Source of the DNA: Candidatus Rokuibacteriota bacterium
GTDB taxonomy: Bacteria; Methylomirabilota; Methylomirabilia; Rokubacteriales; CSP1-6
Length of the DNA: 49,405 nt
Assembly (NCBI GenBank): GCA_003220495.1
Contig: QHSP01000054.1
Span: 1-49,405, forward strand
Direction of reading: 5' to 3'
The notes under the pieces: generated by a model
Told to the model about the DNA's origin: nothing
Databases searched by the model: none
What the model saw: the letters and a program-made list of their open reading frames with translations, nothing else
Program-made: the position numbers and the translations under genes
Part shown: piece after piece, positions 41,922 through 49,405 of the stretch
Layout of the letters: each line of letters begins with the position of its first letter
Position numbering within the stretch: position 1 is the stretch's first letter

Positions 41922-42710
41922 GTGCAGCCGAGTGCGCCCGCGACCCTGACGGCGGAGGCGGCGGGAAGCATCATGAAGGCGGCGGCCGATGCGATGCGGG
42001 GATGGCTCGATCGCATGCTCTCGATCGGCTACGGCGTGGCCTATGACTACGTCTACCCGCGCTTCAGCTACTACCAGCGACTCCAGGCGGAGGTGCGTGA
42101 TCTGGTCGAGGCCGCGGTCCCCGAACGGGTCGAGCGCCGCGACGTGCGCGTGCTCGAGGTGGCCTGCGGGCCCGGGAACCTCACCTGTGCGCTGGCCGAG
42201 GCCGGCTTCACCGTCACCGGGCTCGATGCCTACGCCGCGCTCGTCGAGGCGGCGAAAGAAAAGCGGCGGACTCGCCATCTGTCGAACCTCGCCTTCCGAC
42301 ACGGCGAGCTCACGCGCGGAAACACGTTCCGCGACGAGACGTTCGATCAGGTCGTCAGTATCCATGCGCTCTACGTTCACCCGGAGCCGGACCAGCTGCT
42401 GCGCGAGGCGTACCGCGTCCTCAAACCTGGCGGACACGCCGTGTTCGTGAATCACACGCGACAGATCGGCCGGTGGTCGACCGTGCGCGAGCTCGCCCGG
42501 CGTGACGGCCTGGGAGCGGCGCTCAACGGTCTGCTGTGGGTGCTGCCGAATTCGATCTTCGAGGCGGCGCGCCGGCGGGTCGGCCCTCACTACTGGGACG
42601 AAGACACATTTTCTGCCCGGGTCCGCCGTTCCGGATTCTCGGTCCTGACGATACGACGCACGTTTCTCGAAGACGCGAGCCTCCTGGTGTGGGCGCGGAA
42701 GAACGCCTGA
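41922..42710 (+). CDS. Class I SAM-dependent methyltransferase (tandem copy 1)
   Basis: A 262-residue methyltransferase with the SAM-binding loop VLEVACGPGNLTCALAEAGF, the acidic residue in TGLDAY and the post-loop YRVLKPGGHAVFVNHTR. A long N-terminal helical part (GYGVAYDYVYPRFSYYQRLQAEV) and the family-specific C-terminus are shared with the next gene. The substrate is unknown. GTG 41922 is behind AGGAGAT and 12 bases after the receiver gene. Confidence 0.82.
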   Translation: MQPSAPATLTAEAAGSIMKAAADAMRGWLDRMLSIGYGVAYDYVYPRFSYYQRLQAEVRDLVEAAVPERVERRDVRVLEVACGPGNLTCALAEAGFTVTGLDAYAALVEAAKEKRRTRHLSNLAFRHGELTRGNTFRDETFDQVVSIHALYVHPEPDQLLREAYRVLKPGGHAVFVNHTRQIGRWSTVRELARRDGLGAALNGLLWVLPNSIFEAARRRVGPHYWDEDTFSARVRRSGFSVLTIRRTFLEDASLLVWARKNA

Positions 42711-42717
42711 CAACGAC

Positions 42718-43509
42718 GTGAATCGCGGAGAGATCGCGCGACAGCAACCACAGCCCCTCGCCGGCGTCCCGCCGGCCGCGGCGAGGGCGGGAGATCGTAT
42801 GCCCTTTCGAGAAGCGCTCGAGCACATGATTGCCGTCACGTACGGCGTCACCTACGACGCCGTGGTGACGCATTTCCCGCCCTACGAGGCGATGCTCGAG
42901 GAGATCGTCGCGTTCGTCGCCCGCTCGGTCCCGGAGTCCACCGCCCCGCGCGCGACCCGCGTGCTGGACGTGGCATGCGGGATCGGAAACGTGAGTCTCC
43001 GGCTGGCCCAGGAGGGCTACTCGGTCGTCGGCATCGACGGCGTGAAGCACCTGGTCGAGATCGCGCGCGAGAAGAGCTCGCCGCGCGGAACCAACCTGAC
43101 CTTCCAACATCTCGACATCGCGCGCGACCCGGTGCCGGGCGCCGGAAACTTCGACGTGCTGGTGAGCATGCACACGCTGTATTGGCATCCGAATCCGACG
43201 GCTCTCCTCGACGCGTGTCGCCGGGCGCTGAAGCCGGGCGGCCGCGCGATCTTCCTGACGTACGAGCGCCCGGCCGGGCTCGCGACGTTCCGCGAGGTGC
43301 AGACGGCCGAGGGGCTCGGCGCGGCGGTCCGGTCGCTGCGCTGGCTCCTGCCGACCATGACGTTCGAGTTCTTCCGGGAGAGCGAGCATCGCTATCTGAG
43401 CGCGACCGAGTTCCACGAGACCCTCGGCCGCGGCGGCTTCGAAGTCCTCGAGGCGCGCCAGACGTTCCTGTCGGGCCTGAGCCGTCTGGCGTGGTGTCGC
43501 GCGAAATGA
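42718..43509 (+). CDS. Class I SAM-dependent methyltransferase (tandem copy 2)
   Basis: A 263-residue paralogue of the gene before it. SAM motif VLDVACGIGNVSLRLAQEGY, then VVGIDGVKHLVEIA and ALKPGGRAIFLTYERP. The shared helical N-terminus (ITVTYGVTYDAVVTHF-like MIAVTYGVTYDAVVTHFPPYEAM) and alignable C-terminus show a tandem duplication. The two have drifted apart in the substrate region, so they may act on different targets or as a heterodimer. The start is GTG 42718. Confidence 0.82.
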   Translation: MNRGEIARQQPQPLAGVPPAAARAGDRMPFREALEHMIAVTYGVTYDAVVTHFPPYEAMLEEIVAFVARSVPESTAPRATRVLDVACGIGNVSLRLAQEGYSVVGIDGVKHLVEIAREKSSPRGTNLTFQHLDIARDPVPGAGNFDVLVSMHTLYWHPNPTALLDACRRALKPGGRAIFLTYERPAGLATFREVQTAEGLGAAVRSLRWLLPTMTFEFFRESEHRYLSATEFHETLGRGGFEVLEARQTFLSGLSRLAWCRAK

Positions 43510-43574
43510 GCGCGGCCGAGGTCGGTGAAGCACCGGGGCTCGTCCCGGACTCTGTGACGAAGGGGTGCCGTGCA

Positions 43575-44261
43575 ATGTGGACGCGCGTGAGCTCGGTTGT
43601 GCTGCTGACGGGGTTGACCCTGTTGGGACTGGCGCTCGGAACCAGCGAGGCCTCGCATAGAGGCGAAGGCTCTCGGCCCGATGTCGTCCTCTACGAGCTG
43701 ACGGAGCACGCGATGTTCACGAGCGAGCTCCGGCTGGCGACATCCTCGCTCGAGGGCTCAGCCCGGCGCGGCTCGGCGCTGTGCCCGGAAGGGCTTCAAG
43801 ACTACGCCAAGGCCGTGTTCGCGACGCTCCCTGTCCCAGTCCACGTGAAGGTCGATCCGCGCTGCCGCATCGTCGCGCTCGGCGAGAGCCAGCTCAGCCT
43901 GCAGAGTTTCGGGGGCCGGATCAGCGGCGAGTTCTGGATCGTGGTCAACAGTGATGCGACGAATCTGACCGACGCGCAGGAGCTCGTCATCATGTACGGC
44001 ACCTTCGCGGGCCAGATCCACGTGGCGGACACCGAGGGCCACATCATCGCGATCCTGCCCGGGAGCACGTTCACGCCGAAATGGGTGCTGGACGGATTTC
44101 CGCGGCCGCCGGCCGCCTCGTTCACCGGCAAGTTCCGTCTTCCGTTCACCATCCACCACATCGCGGTCTACCAGAACGACCGTGGCCGGCCGGTGCCCGT
44201 GCTGCCCAACGAGCGCGCGCTCGGTGATCCGACCGTACGGGTCGAGGTCGACTTCGATTAA
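43575..44261 (+). CDS. Secreted protein of unknown function
   Basis: A 228-residue protein with a signal peptide (VVLLTGLTLLGLALGTSEAS). The mature part contains two Cys (SALCPEGLQDYAK, VDPRCRIVALG) that may form a disulfide, then a beta-rich segment (GRISGEFWIVVNSDATNLTDAQELVIMYGTFAGQIHV). No family recognised. ATG 43575 puts the signal peptide at the start; an ATG at 43506 that overlaps the methyltransferase stop is also possible and would add 23 residues. Confidence 0.7.
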   Translation: MWTRVSSVVLLTGLTLLGLALGTSEASHRGEGSRPDVVLYELTEHAMFTSELRLATSSLEGSARRGSALCPEGLQDYAKAVFATLPVPVHVKVDPRCRIVALGESQLSLQSFGGRISGEFWIVVNSDATNLTDAQELVIMYGTFAGQIHVADTEGHIIAILPGSTFTPKWVLDGFPRPPAASFTGKFRLPFTIHHIAVYQNDRGRPVPVLPNERALGDPTVRVEVDFD

Positions 44262-44282
44262 CGTAACGGGACCGACAGGGGA

Positions 44283-44960
44283 ATGATCGCCGTGGAAGAG
44301 CTGCCGTCCGTGCCGCGGAGGCCCGAGGTGAGAAGGGCGCTCCGCACGGGTGTGGTCTCGCGGGGTACGCGCGTCTATCTCCGGACGCTGCGCCCCGAAG
44401 ACCTCGACTATCTCTCGCAGTGGGCGGAAGATCCGTTCCTCGAGCGCATGGTCGGCAGCGAGTTCCTGAACACCTACAAGCACGTCTACGACAAGGATCC
44501 CTCGTTCTACGAGGCGTGCCTGATGGATTCGACGCAGATCGCGCTCGTGATCGAGGCCGAGCCCGAATGGGCCACGCCGCTCGGGATCGCGCGCCTGTTC
44601 AACATCCATCTCCTGGAGGGATACGCGTTCCTCGAGGTCATGCTGACCGACGCGAAGGCGATCCGCCGCGGATTTGGTGTGGAGGCCGGCAAGCTGATCT
44701 CGTACTATGGGGTCGACGTGCTGGGGCTTCGGCGTATCGAGGCCAAAGTGTACGAATACAATCGGCTGAGCGCCAATTCGCTGCGGCGCAACGGCTTCCG
44801 GCAGGAGGGGATCCTCCGCAAGGCCGGATACCAGGACGGTCAGTGCTGGGACATGCTCGTCTTCGGCATCCTGGAACACGAGATCGAGCAGCAGCGCAAA
44901 AAGGACCGGGTATATCTCCCTCTCGACGGTCCCGAGGGGGACACGCGTGACGCTTCATAA
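44283..44960 (+). CDS. GNAT-family N-acetyltransferase (RimJ/L-like)
   Basis: A 225-residue acetyltransferase with VYLRTLRPEDLDYLSQWAEDPFLER at the start, LGIARLFNIHLLEGYAFLEVMLTD, RRGFGVEAGKLISYYGVDVLGLRRIEAKVYEYNRLSANSLRRNGF as the acetyl-CoA and acceptor region. The acceptor is unknown. It ends 14 bases inside the start of the kinase gene, so the two are coupled. Confidence 0.83.
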   Translation: MIAVEELPSVPRRPEVRRALRTGVVSRGTRVYLRTLRPEDLDYLSQWAEDPFLERMVGSEFLNTYKHVYDKDPSFYEACLMDSTQIALVIEAEPEWATPLGIARLFNIHLLEGYAFLEVMLTDAKAIRRGFGVEAGKLISYYGVDVLGLRRIEAKVYEYNRLSANSLRRNGFRQEGILRKAGYQDGQCWDMLVFGILEHEIEQQRKKDRVYLPLDGPEGDTRDAS

Positions 44961-47067
44961 CTTCCTCCCCCTCCTCGCGCTGATCCTCAACGTCTCCCTG
45001 GCGGGGATCACGCTCCTGCGCAACGCCGGGAGCCGGCTGAACCGCCTGTTCACCTATTTCGTCGGCGGGATGGCCGTCTGGAACCTGGGCGTCTTCATGC
45101 TGCGCCGGTCACCGGATGAGGCGACCGCGATCTTCTGGGAGATCGTGATCCATACGGGAGTCATCGCGCTCCCGGCCTTCTACTATCACTTCGTCCTGAT
45201 CTTCCTCGAGAGCACGACGCGCCACCGGACCTCGCTGGCCGGCGCGTACATATTCGCGATCGTCTTCAGCATCATCAACCTGAGCGGCTCACCGCTCTTC
45301 ATGCGCGGCGTGAAGGCGACGTACTGGGGATGGGCGCCGGCGACCGGCCCGCTGTACAACGCGTTCTTCGTCTACTTCAACCTCTTCCTCATCTACGGGC
45401 TGGTGCACCTCATCCGCGTCTACAAGGGCGTCGACTCCAGCTTCCGCCGGAATCGCGCGACCCTCATCCTGCTCGGAACCGGGGTGAGCCTGATCGGCGG
45501 CGTGATCGACTTCGCCCGGTTCATCCTGACCCAGTTCGTGCCGGCGGCGGACCTCGTGTACCCGATGGGCATCCCGGCGAACATGATTTTCGCGCTGATG
45601 CTCGGCACGTCGATCGTGCGCTATCGCCTCTTCGACGTGAACGTGCTCGTGAAGAAGGGCGCCATCTACCTCCTGCTGTGGGGCGTGCTCACCGGGGCCC
45701 TGGTGACGGCCGAGTCGTACGCCGACTGGGACCAGATGAACCCGCTCTGGGTCATCCTGCCGCTCGGCTTCATCTTGACCATGCTCGTGAGCCCGATCGG
45801 CCAGCGACTGGAGGAGCGCATCGAGCGCCTGATGTTCAGCCGGCGGCGGGGCTGCTACGAGACGCTCCTGGACCTCAGCAAACGGATGGGCTCGATCCTC
45901 GACTTCGGGCGCCTCATGGAGACGCTCGTGCACGGACTCGTGCGCGGGGTTCCGCTCACCCACTGCGTCCTGATGATCTTCGACCCGCAGCGCAGCGCCT
46001 TCGTCGTCTACCGCGAGGACACGACGGTTGGCGACGGCGCCGGCATCGCGTCGATCCGGGTCGACAGCCCCATCGTCCAGTGGCTGAACCAGAAGGGCCG
46101 GGTGCTGGTCAAGGAGGAGGCGAAGCTCAATCCCGAGATCGCCGCCTACTTCGAGACGGCCGAGAACGAGCTCGACTCGATCAAGGCGGCGCTGATCGTC
46201 CCGCTGAAGATCGAGGGCAAGCTCACCGGCATCCTCCTGGTCGGCGAGAAGCTCTCGGGCGACATCTTCGACGACCAGGAGCTCGAGGTCCTCGCGGTGC
46301 TCGCCAACCAGGTCGCGATCTCGCTGGAGAACGCGCGGCTCTACGAAGAGCTCTCGAACTCGAACGCCCAGCTCATGCAGGCGAGCCGGCTGAAGTCGCA
46401 GTTCCTGGCGAGCATGTCGCACGAGCTGCGGACGCCGCTCAACTCGATCATCGGGTTCTCGAAAGTGCTGCTCAACCGTCTCGACGGCGAGCTCACCGAG
46501 CGACAGGAGACCTACATCCGCTCGGTCCACAACAGCGGCGCCCATCTCCTCCAGCTCATCAACGGCATCCTCGACTTCTCGCGCATCGAGGCGGGCAAGC
46601 TCGAGATGCTCTCCGAGGAGATCGATCTGCACGAGCTGATCGACGAGTGCATCGAGTCGTCGATGCCGCTCGCCCGCGGCAAGCAGCTCAAGATCGAGAA
46701 GAACTTGCCACTGGAGCTGCCGCCGCTGTCGGCCGACCGCACGAAGGTCAAGCAGATCTTATTGAATCTGCTGTCGAACGCGATCAAGTTCACCGCGCAG
46801 GGCCGGGTGCTGGTCAGCGTGGTGGCCGAGCCGGACGCCGCCCGGCTGAGCGTGGCCGACACCGGCATCGGGATTCGCGAAGACGACCTGGCGCGGCTGT
46901 TCGAGCCGTTCCAGCAGCTCGATAACCCGGTCGCCCGCAACGCCGGAGGCACGGGCCTTGGGCTGGCGATCAGCAAGAAGTTCGTCGAGCTCCACGGCGG
47001 CCGCATCTGGGCGGAGAGCCGTGAGAACCAAGGCTCGACGTTCCACTTCACGCTGCCGTTGATCTGA
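44947..47067 (+). CDS. Membrane histidine kinase, 7TM-GAF-HisKA-HATPase
   Basis: A 706-residue kinase. About eight hydrophobic segments fill residues 1-290, consistent with the 7TM-type N-terminal sensor region; a GAF domain covers about 305-460; His492 lies in FLASMSHELRTPLNSIIGFS; the ATPase domain has NLLSNAIKFT, DTGIGI and GGTGLGLAISKKFVELHGG. The membrane part may sense lipids or membrane state. GTG 44947 is inside the end of the GNAT gene. The hybrid kinase follows after 15 bases. Confidence 0.9.
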   Translation: MTLHNFLPLLALILNVSLAGITLLRNAGSRLNRLFTYFVGGMAVWNLGVFMLRRSPDEATAIFWEIVIHTGVIALPAFYYHFVLIFLESTTRHRTSLAGAYIFAIVFSIINLSGSPLFMRGVKATYWGWAPATGPLYNAFFVYFNLFLIYGLVHLIRVYKGVDSSFRRNRATLILLGTGVSLIGGVIDFARFILTQFVPAADLVYPMGIPANMIFALMLGTSIVRYRLFDVNVLVKKGAIYLLLWGVLTGALVTAESYADWDQMNPLWVILPLGFILTMLVSPIGQRLEERIERLMFSRRRGCYETLLDLSKRMGSILDFGRLMETLVHGLVRGVPLTHCVLMIFDPQRSAFVVYREDTTVGDGAGIASIRVDSPIVQWLNQKGRVLVKEEAKLNPEIAAYFETAENELDSIKAALIVPLKIEGKLTGILLVGEKLSGDIFDDQELEVLAVLANQVAISLENARLYEELSNSNAQLMQASRLKSQFLASMSHELRTPLNSIIGFSKVLLNRLDGELTERQETYIRSVHNSGAHLLQLINGILDFSRIEAGKLEMLSEEIDLHELIDECIESSMPLARGKQLKIEKNLPLELPPLSADRTKVKQILLNLLSNAIKFTAQGRVLVSVVAEPDAARLSVADTGIGIREDDLARLFEPFQQLDNPVARNAGGTGLGLAISKKFVELHGGRIWAESRENQGSTFHFTLPLI

Positions 47068-47082
47068 GGAGAGAGGCGCCGC

Positions 47083-49284
47083 ATGCCGGCACGTCCAGCC
47101 GACCAGAAGGTGAAGATCCTCTACATCGAGGACAACCGCGAGAACCGGATGCTCGTTCGCGCGGTGCTGGAGGCGGCCGGATACCTGATCGTGGACGCCG
47201 AGGACGGCCTGGCCGGGATCGAGGCGGCCATCCGTGAGGAGCCGGCGCTCATCCTGCTGGACATCAACCTGCCAGGGGTCGACGGCTACGAGATCGTCGC
47301 GATCTTGAAGTCGTTCCCCAACCTGGCTTCGACGCCGGTCATCGCCGTGACGGCGTACGCGATGCAAGGCGACCGGCAGCGCACGCTCGTGGCCGGCTGC
47401 GACGGCTACATCCAGAAACCCATCGACGTCGACGCGTTCCCCCGGCAGGTCGCCGAGTTCCTGGGGGGCAAGCGCGAGCGGGTGGAAAGCCACGACGAAG
47501 GCGTCTACCTCCGCGAGCTGAACCAGCGCCTCGTCTACCGCCTGCTCAACCAGGTCGAGGAGCTCAAGCGGCTGAACCAGCACTTCGTGCGGCGGGCCTC
47601 ACAGCTCGAAGACCTGCACCGCTCGATGGAAGACATCACCGCCGAGCTGGGCGTCGCCGGGATGCTCGAGAAGCTCCTGGGCGGGCTCGCCCGGGCCATC
47701 GGCAGCACCAGCTTGAGGGTGGAGCTCACCGAGCCGCCGGGCGTCCAGGTCGCCGTGCATCGCGACTCCGGCGTCCAGCCGCGGAGCGTCTTGGCCGGCA
47801 CGGGGGTCCCGGCGGGCGATGACTGGACCGAAGTGGAGTGGAGGCTGCCCCTCAACGTGCGCGGACGTCCGCTCGGCGTGATGATCGCGCGGCACGTGCT
47901 GCCGCCCGGCGCGAAAGCCGATGAGGAACAGCTGCTCAAGATCGTCGCCGATCAGGTGGCGATCGCCGTCGAGAACGCGCGCCTGTACGAAGGCGTCATG
48001 CGCCTGCACGAGGAGACACAGGAGCGCCTGCGCCACACCGAGACTCTGCTCGCGGTGAGCCAGGACGCCAGCGCGACCCTGGAGCTGAACGAAATCCTCC
48101 GCAGGACGACGCGAGCGATGGTCCGGGCGCTCGGCGCCGATACGGGCGGTGCCTGGCTCCAGAGCGAAGACGGGGCGCGTTTCGTGCCGATCGTCGGCTA
48201 TCACGTGCCCAAGGAGCTCCTGGGGGCGCTCGAGAGCGCCAGCATCAAGTCGCTCGATCCCCGCGTGAGCGACTGGCGGCGCGTCGAAGGGCCCGTCTAC
48301 TCCAGCAACAGCCAGGAAGATCCGCGCTTCAAGCATCCGATCGCCCAGATGCTCCCGCACAAGTCGGTCCTCATCCAGCCGATGCGCTGGAAGGGCGAGA
48401 GCATCGGCGGCTTCGCGATCGCATGGCTGAAGGACCACCACCGCTTCACCTCGGACGAGCTCCGGCTGGCCGAGGCCATCGCGCTCCAGGCCGCCGTCGC
48501 CAGCGAAAACTCGCGCCTCTACGAAGGCGAGAAGCAGCAGGTGGCCGAGCTCAAGCGGACCCAGGCCCAGCTGATCCAGTCGACCAAGCTCGCCGCGATC
48601 GGCGAGCTCGCGGCCAACATCGCCCACGAGATCAACAACCCGCTGACGAGCGTGCTCGGCTTCGCCTCGTATCTGTTCGAGCAGGTGCCGCCCGAATGGC
48701 CGTGGCGCGAAGAGCTCAATCTGATTGGGGAGGAAGCGGGACGCGCGCGCGACATCGTGCGGGACCTCTTGCACTTCAGTCGCCAGCGCGAGTTCATCCC
48801 GCAGATCACCGATCTCAACACGGTCCTCGAGCAGACCCTGGCCATGGTCCGCCGCCAGGGCGCGCTGGAGTCGATCACGCTGCACGAGGACTACGCGCCG
48901 GGGCTTGCTCCGGTCGAGATCGACGTCCCACGCATCAAGCAGGTGTTCCTCAACCTCATCAACAACGCGGTCTACGTCATGAGGGACCGTGGTGGCTCCC
49001 TCACGATCCGGTCGTCGGCCAGCGGCGACATGGTGCAGGTCGAGGTGATCGACACCGGAACCGGGATCGCCCCGGACCACATGCATCGCATCTTCGAGCC
49101 GTTCTTCACGACCAAGCCGGAAGTCAGCGGTACCGGCCTGGGCCTGTCGGTGAGTCTCGGGATCGTCGAGAGTCACGGCGGCGTGATCGAGGTCCAGAGC
49201 GAGGTCGGCAAGGGCTCGACCTTCACGGTCAAGCTTCCGGCCAAGCCGGGCGCGACGATCGAGGATCCGGATTCCGAGCTCTAG
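47083..49284 (+). CDS. Hybrid receiver-GAF-GAF histidine kinase
   Basis: A 733-residue soluble protein. The N-terminal receiver has D17/D60 (YIEDN, ILLDINLPGVDG) and Lys in IQKPIDVDAF; two GAF-like domains (about 190-310 and 325-470) follow; His515 lies in ANIAHEINNPLTSVLGF; and the ATPase domain has NLINNAVYVM, DTGTGI and GTGLGLSVSLGIV. An N-terminal receiver suggests it receives phosphate from the membrane kinase upstream and then acts on separate regulators, that is, a phosphorelay. ATG 47083 is behind GAGGAGAG. Confidence 0.9.
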   Translation: MPARPADQKVKILYIEDNRENRMLVRAVLEAAGYLIVDAEDGLAGIEAAIREEPALILLDINLPGVDGYEIVAILKSFPNLASTPVIAVTAYAMQGDRQRTLVAGCDGYIQKPIDVDAFPRQVAEFLGGKRERVESHDEGVYLRELNQRLVYRLLNQVEELKRLNQHFVRRASQLEDLHRSMEDITAELGVAGMLEKLLGGLARAIGSTSLRVELTEPPGVQVAVHRDSGVQPRSVLAGTGVPAGDDWTEVEWRLPLNVRGRPLGVMIARHVLPPGAKADEEQLLKIVADQVAIAVENARLYEGVMRLHEETQERLRHTETLLAVSQDASATLELNEILRRTTRAMVRALGADTGGAWLQSEDGARFVPIVGYHVPKELLGALESASIKSLDPRVSDWRRVEGPVYSSNSQEDPRFKHPIAQMLPHKSVLIQPMRWKGESIGGFAIAWLKDHHRFTSDELRLAEAIALQAAVASENSRLYEGEKQQVAELKRTQAQLIQSTKLAAIGELAANIAHEINNPLTSVLGFASYLFEQVPPEWPWREELNLIGEEAGRARDIVRDLLHFSRQREFIPQITDLNTVLEQTLAMVRRQGALESITLHEDYAPGLAPVEIDVPRIKQVFLNLINNAVYVMRDRGGSLTIRSSASGDMVQVEVIDTGTGIAPDHMHRIFEPFFTTKPEVSGTGLGLSVSLGIVESHGGVIEVQSEVGKGSTFTVKLPAKPGATIEDPDSEL

Positions 49285-49405
49285 GCGCGCTCGATCTTCC
49301 GCGGCGCGTTAAGTTTCTAGTCGCGCCGAGCTTCGTCGAGAAATCTCCCCAAGCCCCTGAATTATTTGGCCTTCCCGCAAAGGCTCGGATTTCCGGACGA
49401 AAAGC

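Noticed and set aside
1-49405. CRISPR arrays, insertion sequences, tRNA and rRNA genes
   Set aside because: I saw no regularly spaced repeats, transposase motifs, terminal inverted repeats or tRNA-like cloverleaf sequence on either strand, although a short tRNA could be missed by eye.

Overview
The window is 49.4 kb of dense, high-GC bacterial DNA. It holds about 54 protein-coding genes or gene remnants and no rRNA, tRNA, CRISPR array or insertion sequence that I could recognise. Outer-membrane lipid-transport proteins (MlaA, MlaC), an OmpA-type lipoprotein, a multihaem cytochrome and many two-component proteins point to a Gram-negative (diderm) organism. The mix of hydantoinase/oxoprolinase subunits, phytanoyl-CoA dioxygenase, haloalkane dehalogenase, phosphonoacetate hydrolase and many GAF-domain kinases resembles Candidatus Rokubacteria/Methylomirabilota or a related soil lineage. 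That assignment is inference from gene content, not from a marker gene.

Layout. 1-9.6 kb: end of prpB, a PhyH dioxygenase, a NarL-type two-component pair on the minus strand, a decayed DUF72 gene, a CBS protein, a HesB-like protein, a GAF-GGDEF cyclase with a coupled receiver protein, chrA and hyuB. 9.6-11.9 kb (minus strand): an ECF sigma factor overlapping a gene that fuses an anti-sigma zinc finger, an O6-alkylguanine methyltransferase and an Ada-type zinc domain, followed by two small genes with a matching promoter. 11.9-28.5 kb: mostly metabolic and transport genes (FAD oxidoreductase, PPOX flavoprotein, hyuA with a CTG start, three MFS transporters, TatA, enoyl-CoA hydratase, TenA, TPR and OmpA proteins, dhaA, MlaC, a MoaD-like protein, two-subunit fumarase).

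28.6-33.2 kb is a redox-repair locus: a frameshifted Met/Lys-rich small exported protein, a thioredoxin-like protein whose redox motif is UxxC (in-frame TGA with a 7-bp inverted repeat just downstream), a histidine kinase, an OmpR-type regulator, then msrP and msrQ. The likely job is sensing oxidative damage in the envelope and repairing periplasmic methionine sulfoxide.

33.2-36.8 kb carries phnA, a small Cys protein, mlaA and a hexahaem cytochrome. 37-49.3 kb is a signalling block on one strand: an NtrC-type sigma-54 activator, a degenerate nuclease-fold protein with a long Ala/Pro-rich tail behind a candidate sigma-54 promoter, an HD-GYP regulator, a single-domain receiver, two tandem paralogous methyltransferases, a secreted protein, a GNAT, a membrane GAF histidine kinase and a receiver-GAF-GAF-kinase hybrid.

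The two most notable candidates are the sigma/anti-sigma alkylation-sensor operon at 10.3-11.9 kb and the putative selenoprotein in the Msr locus at 28.8 kb.
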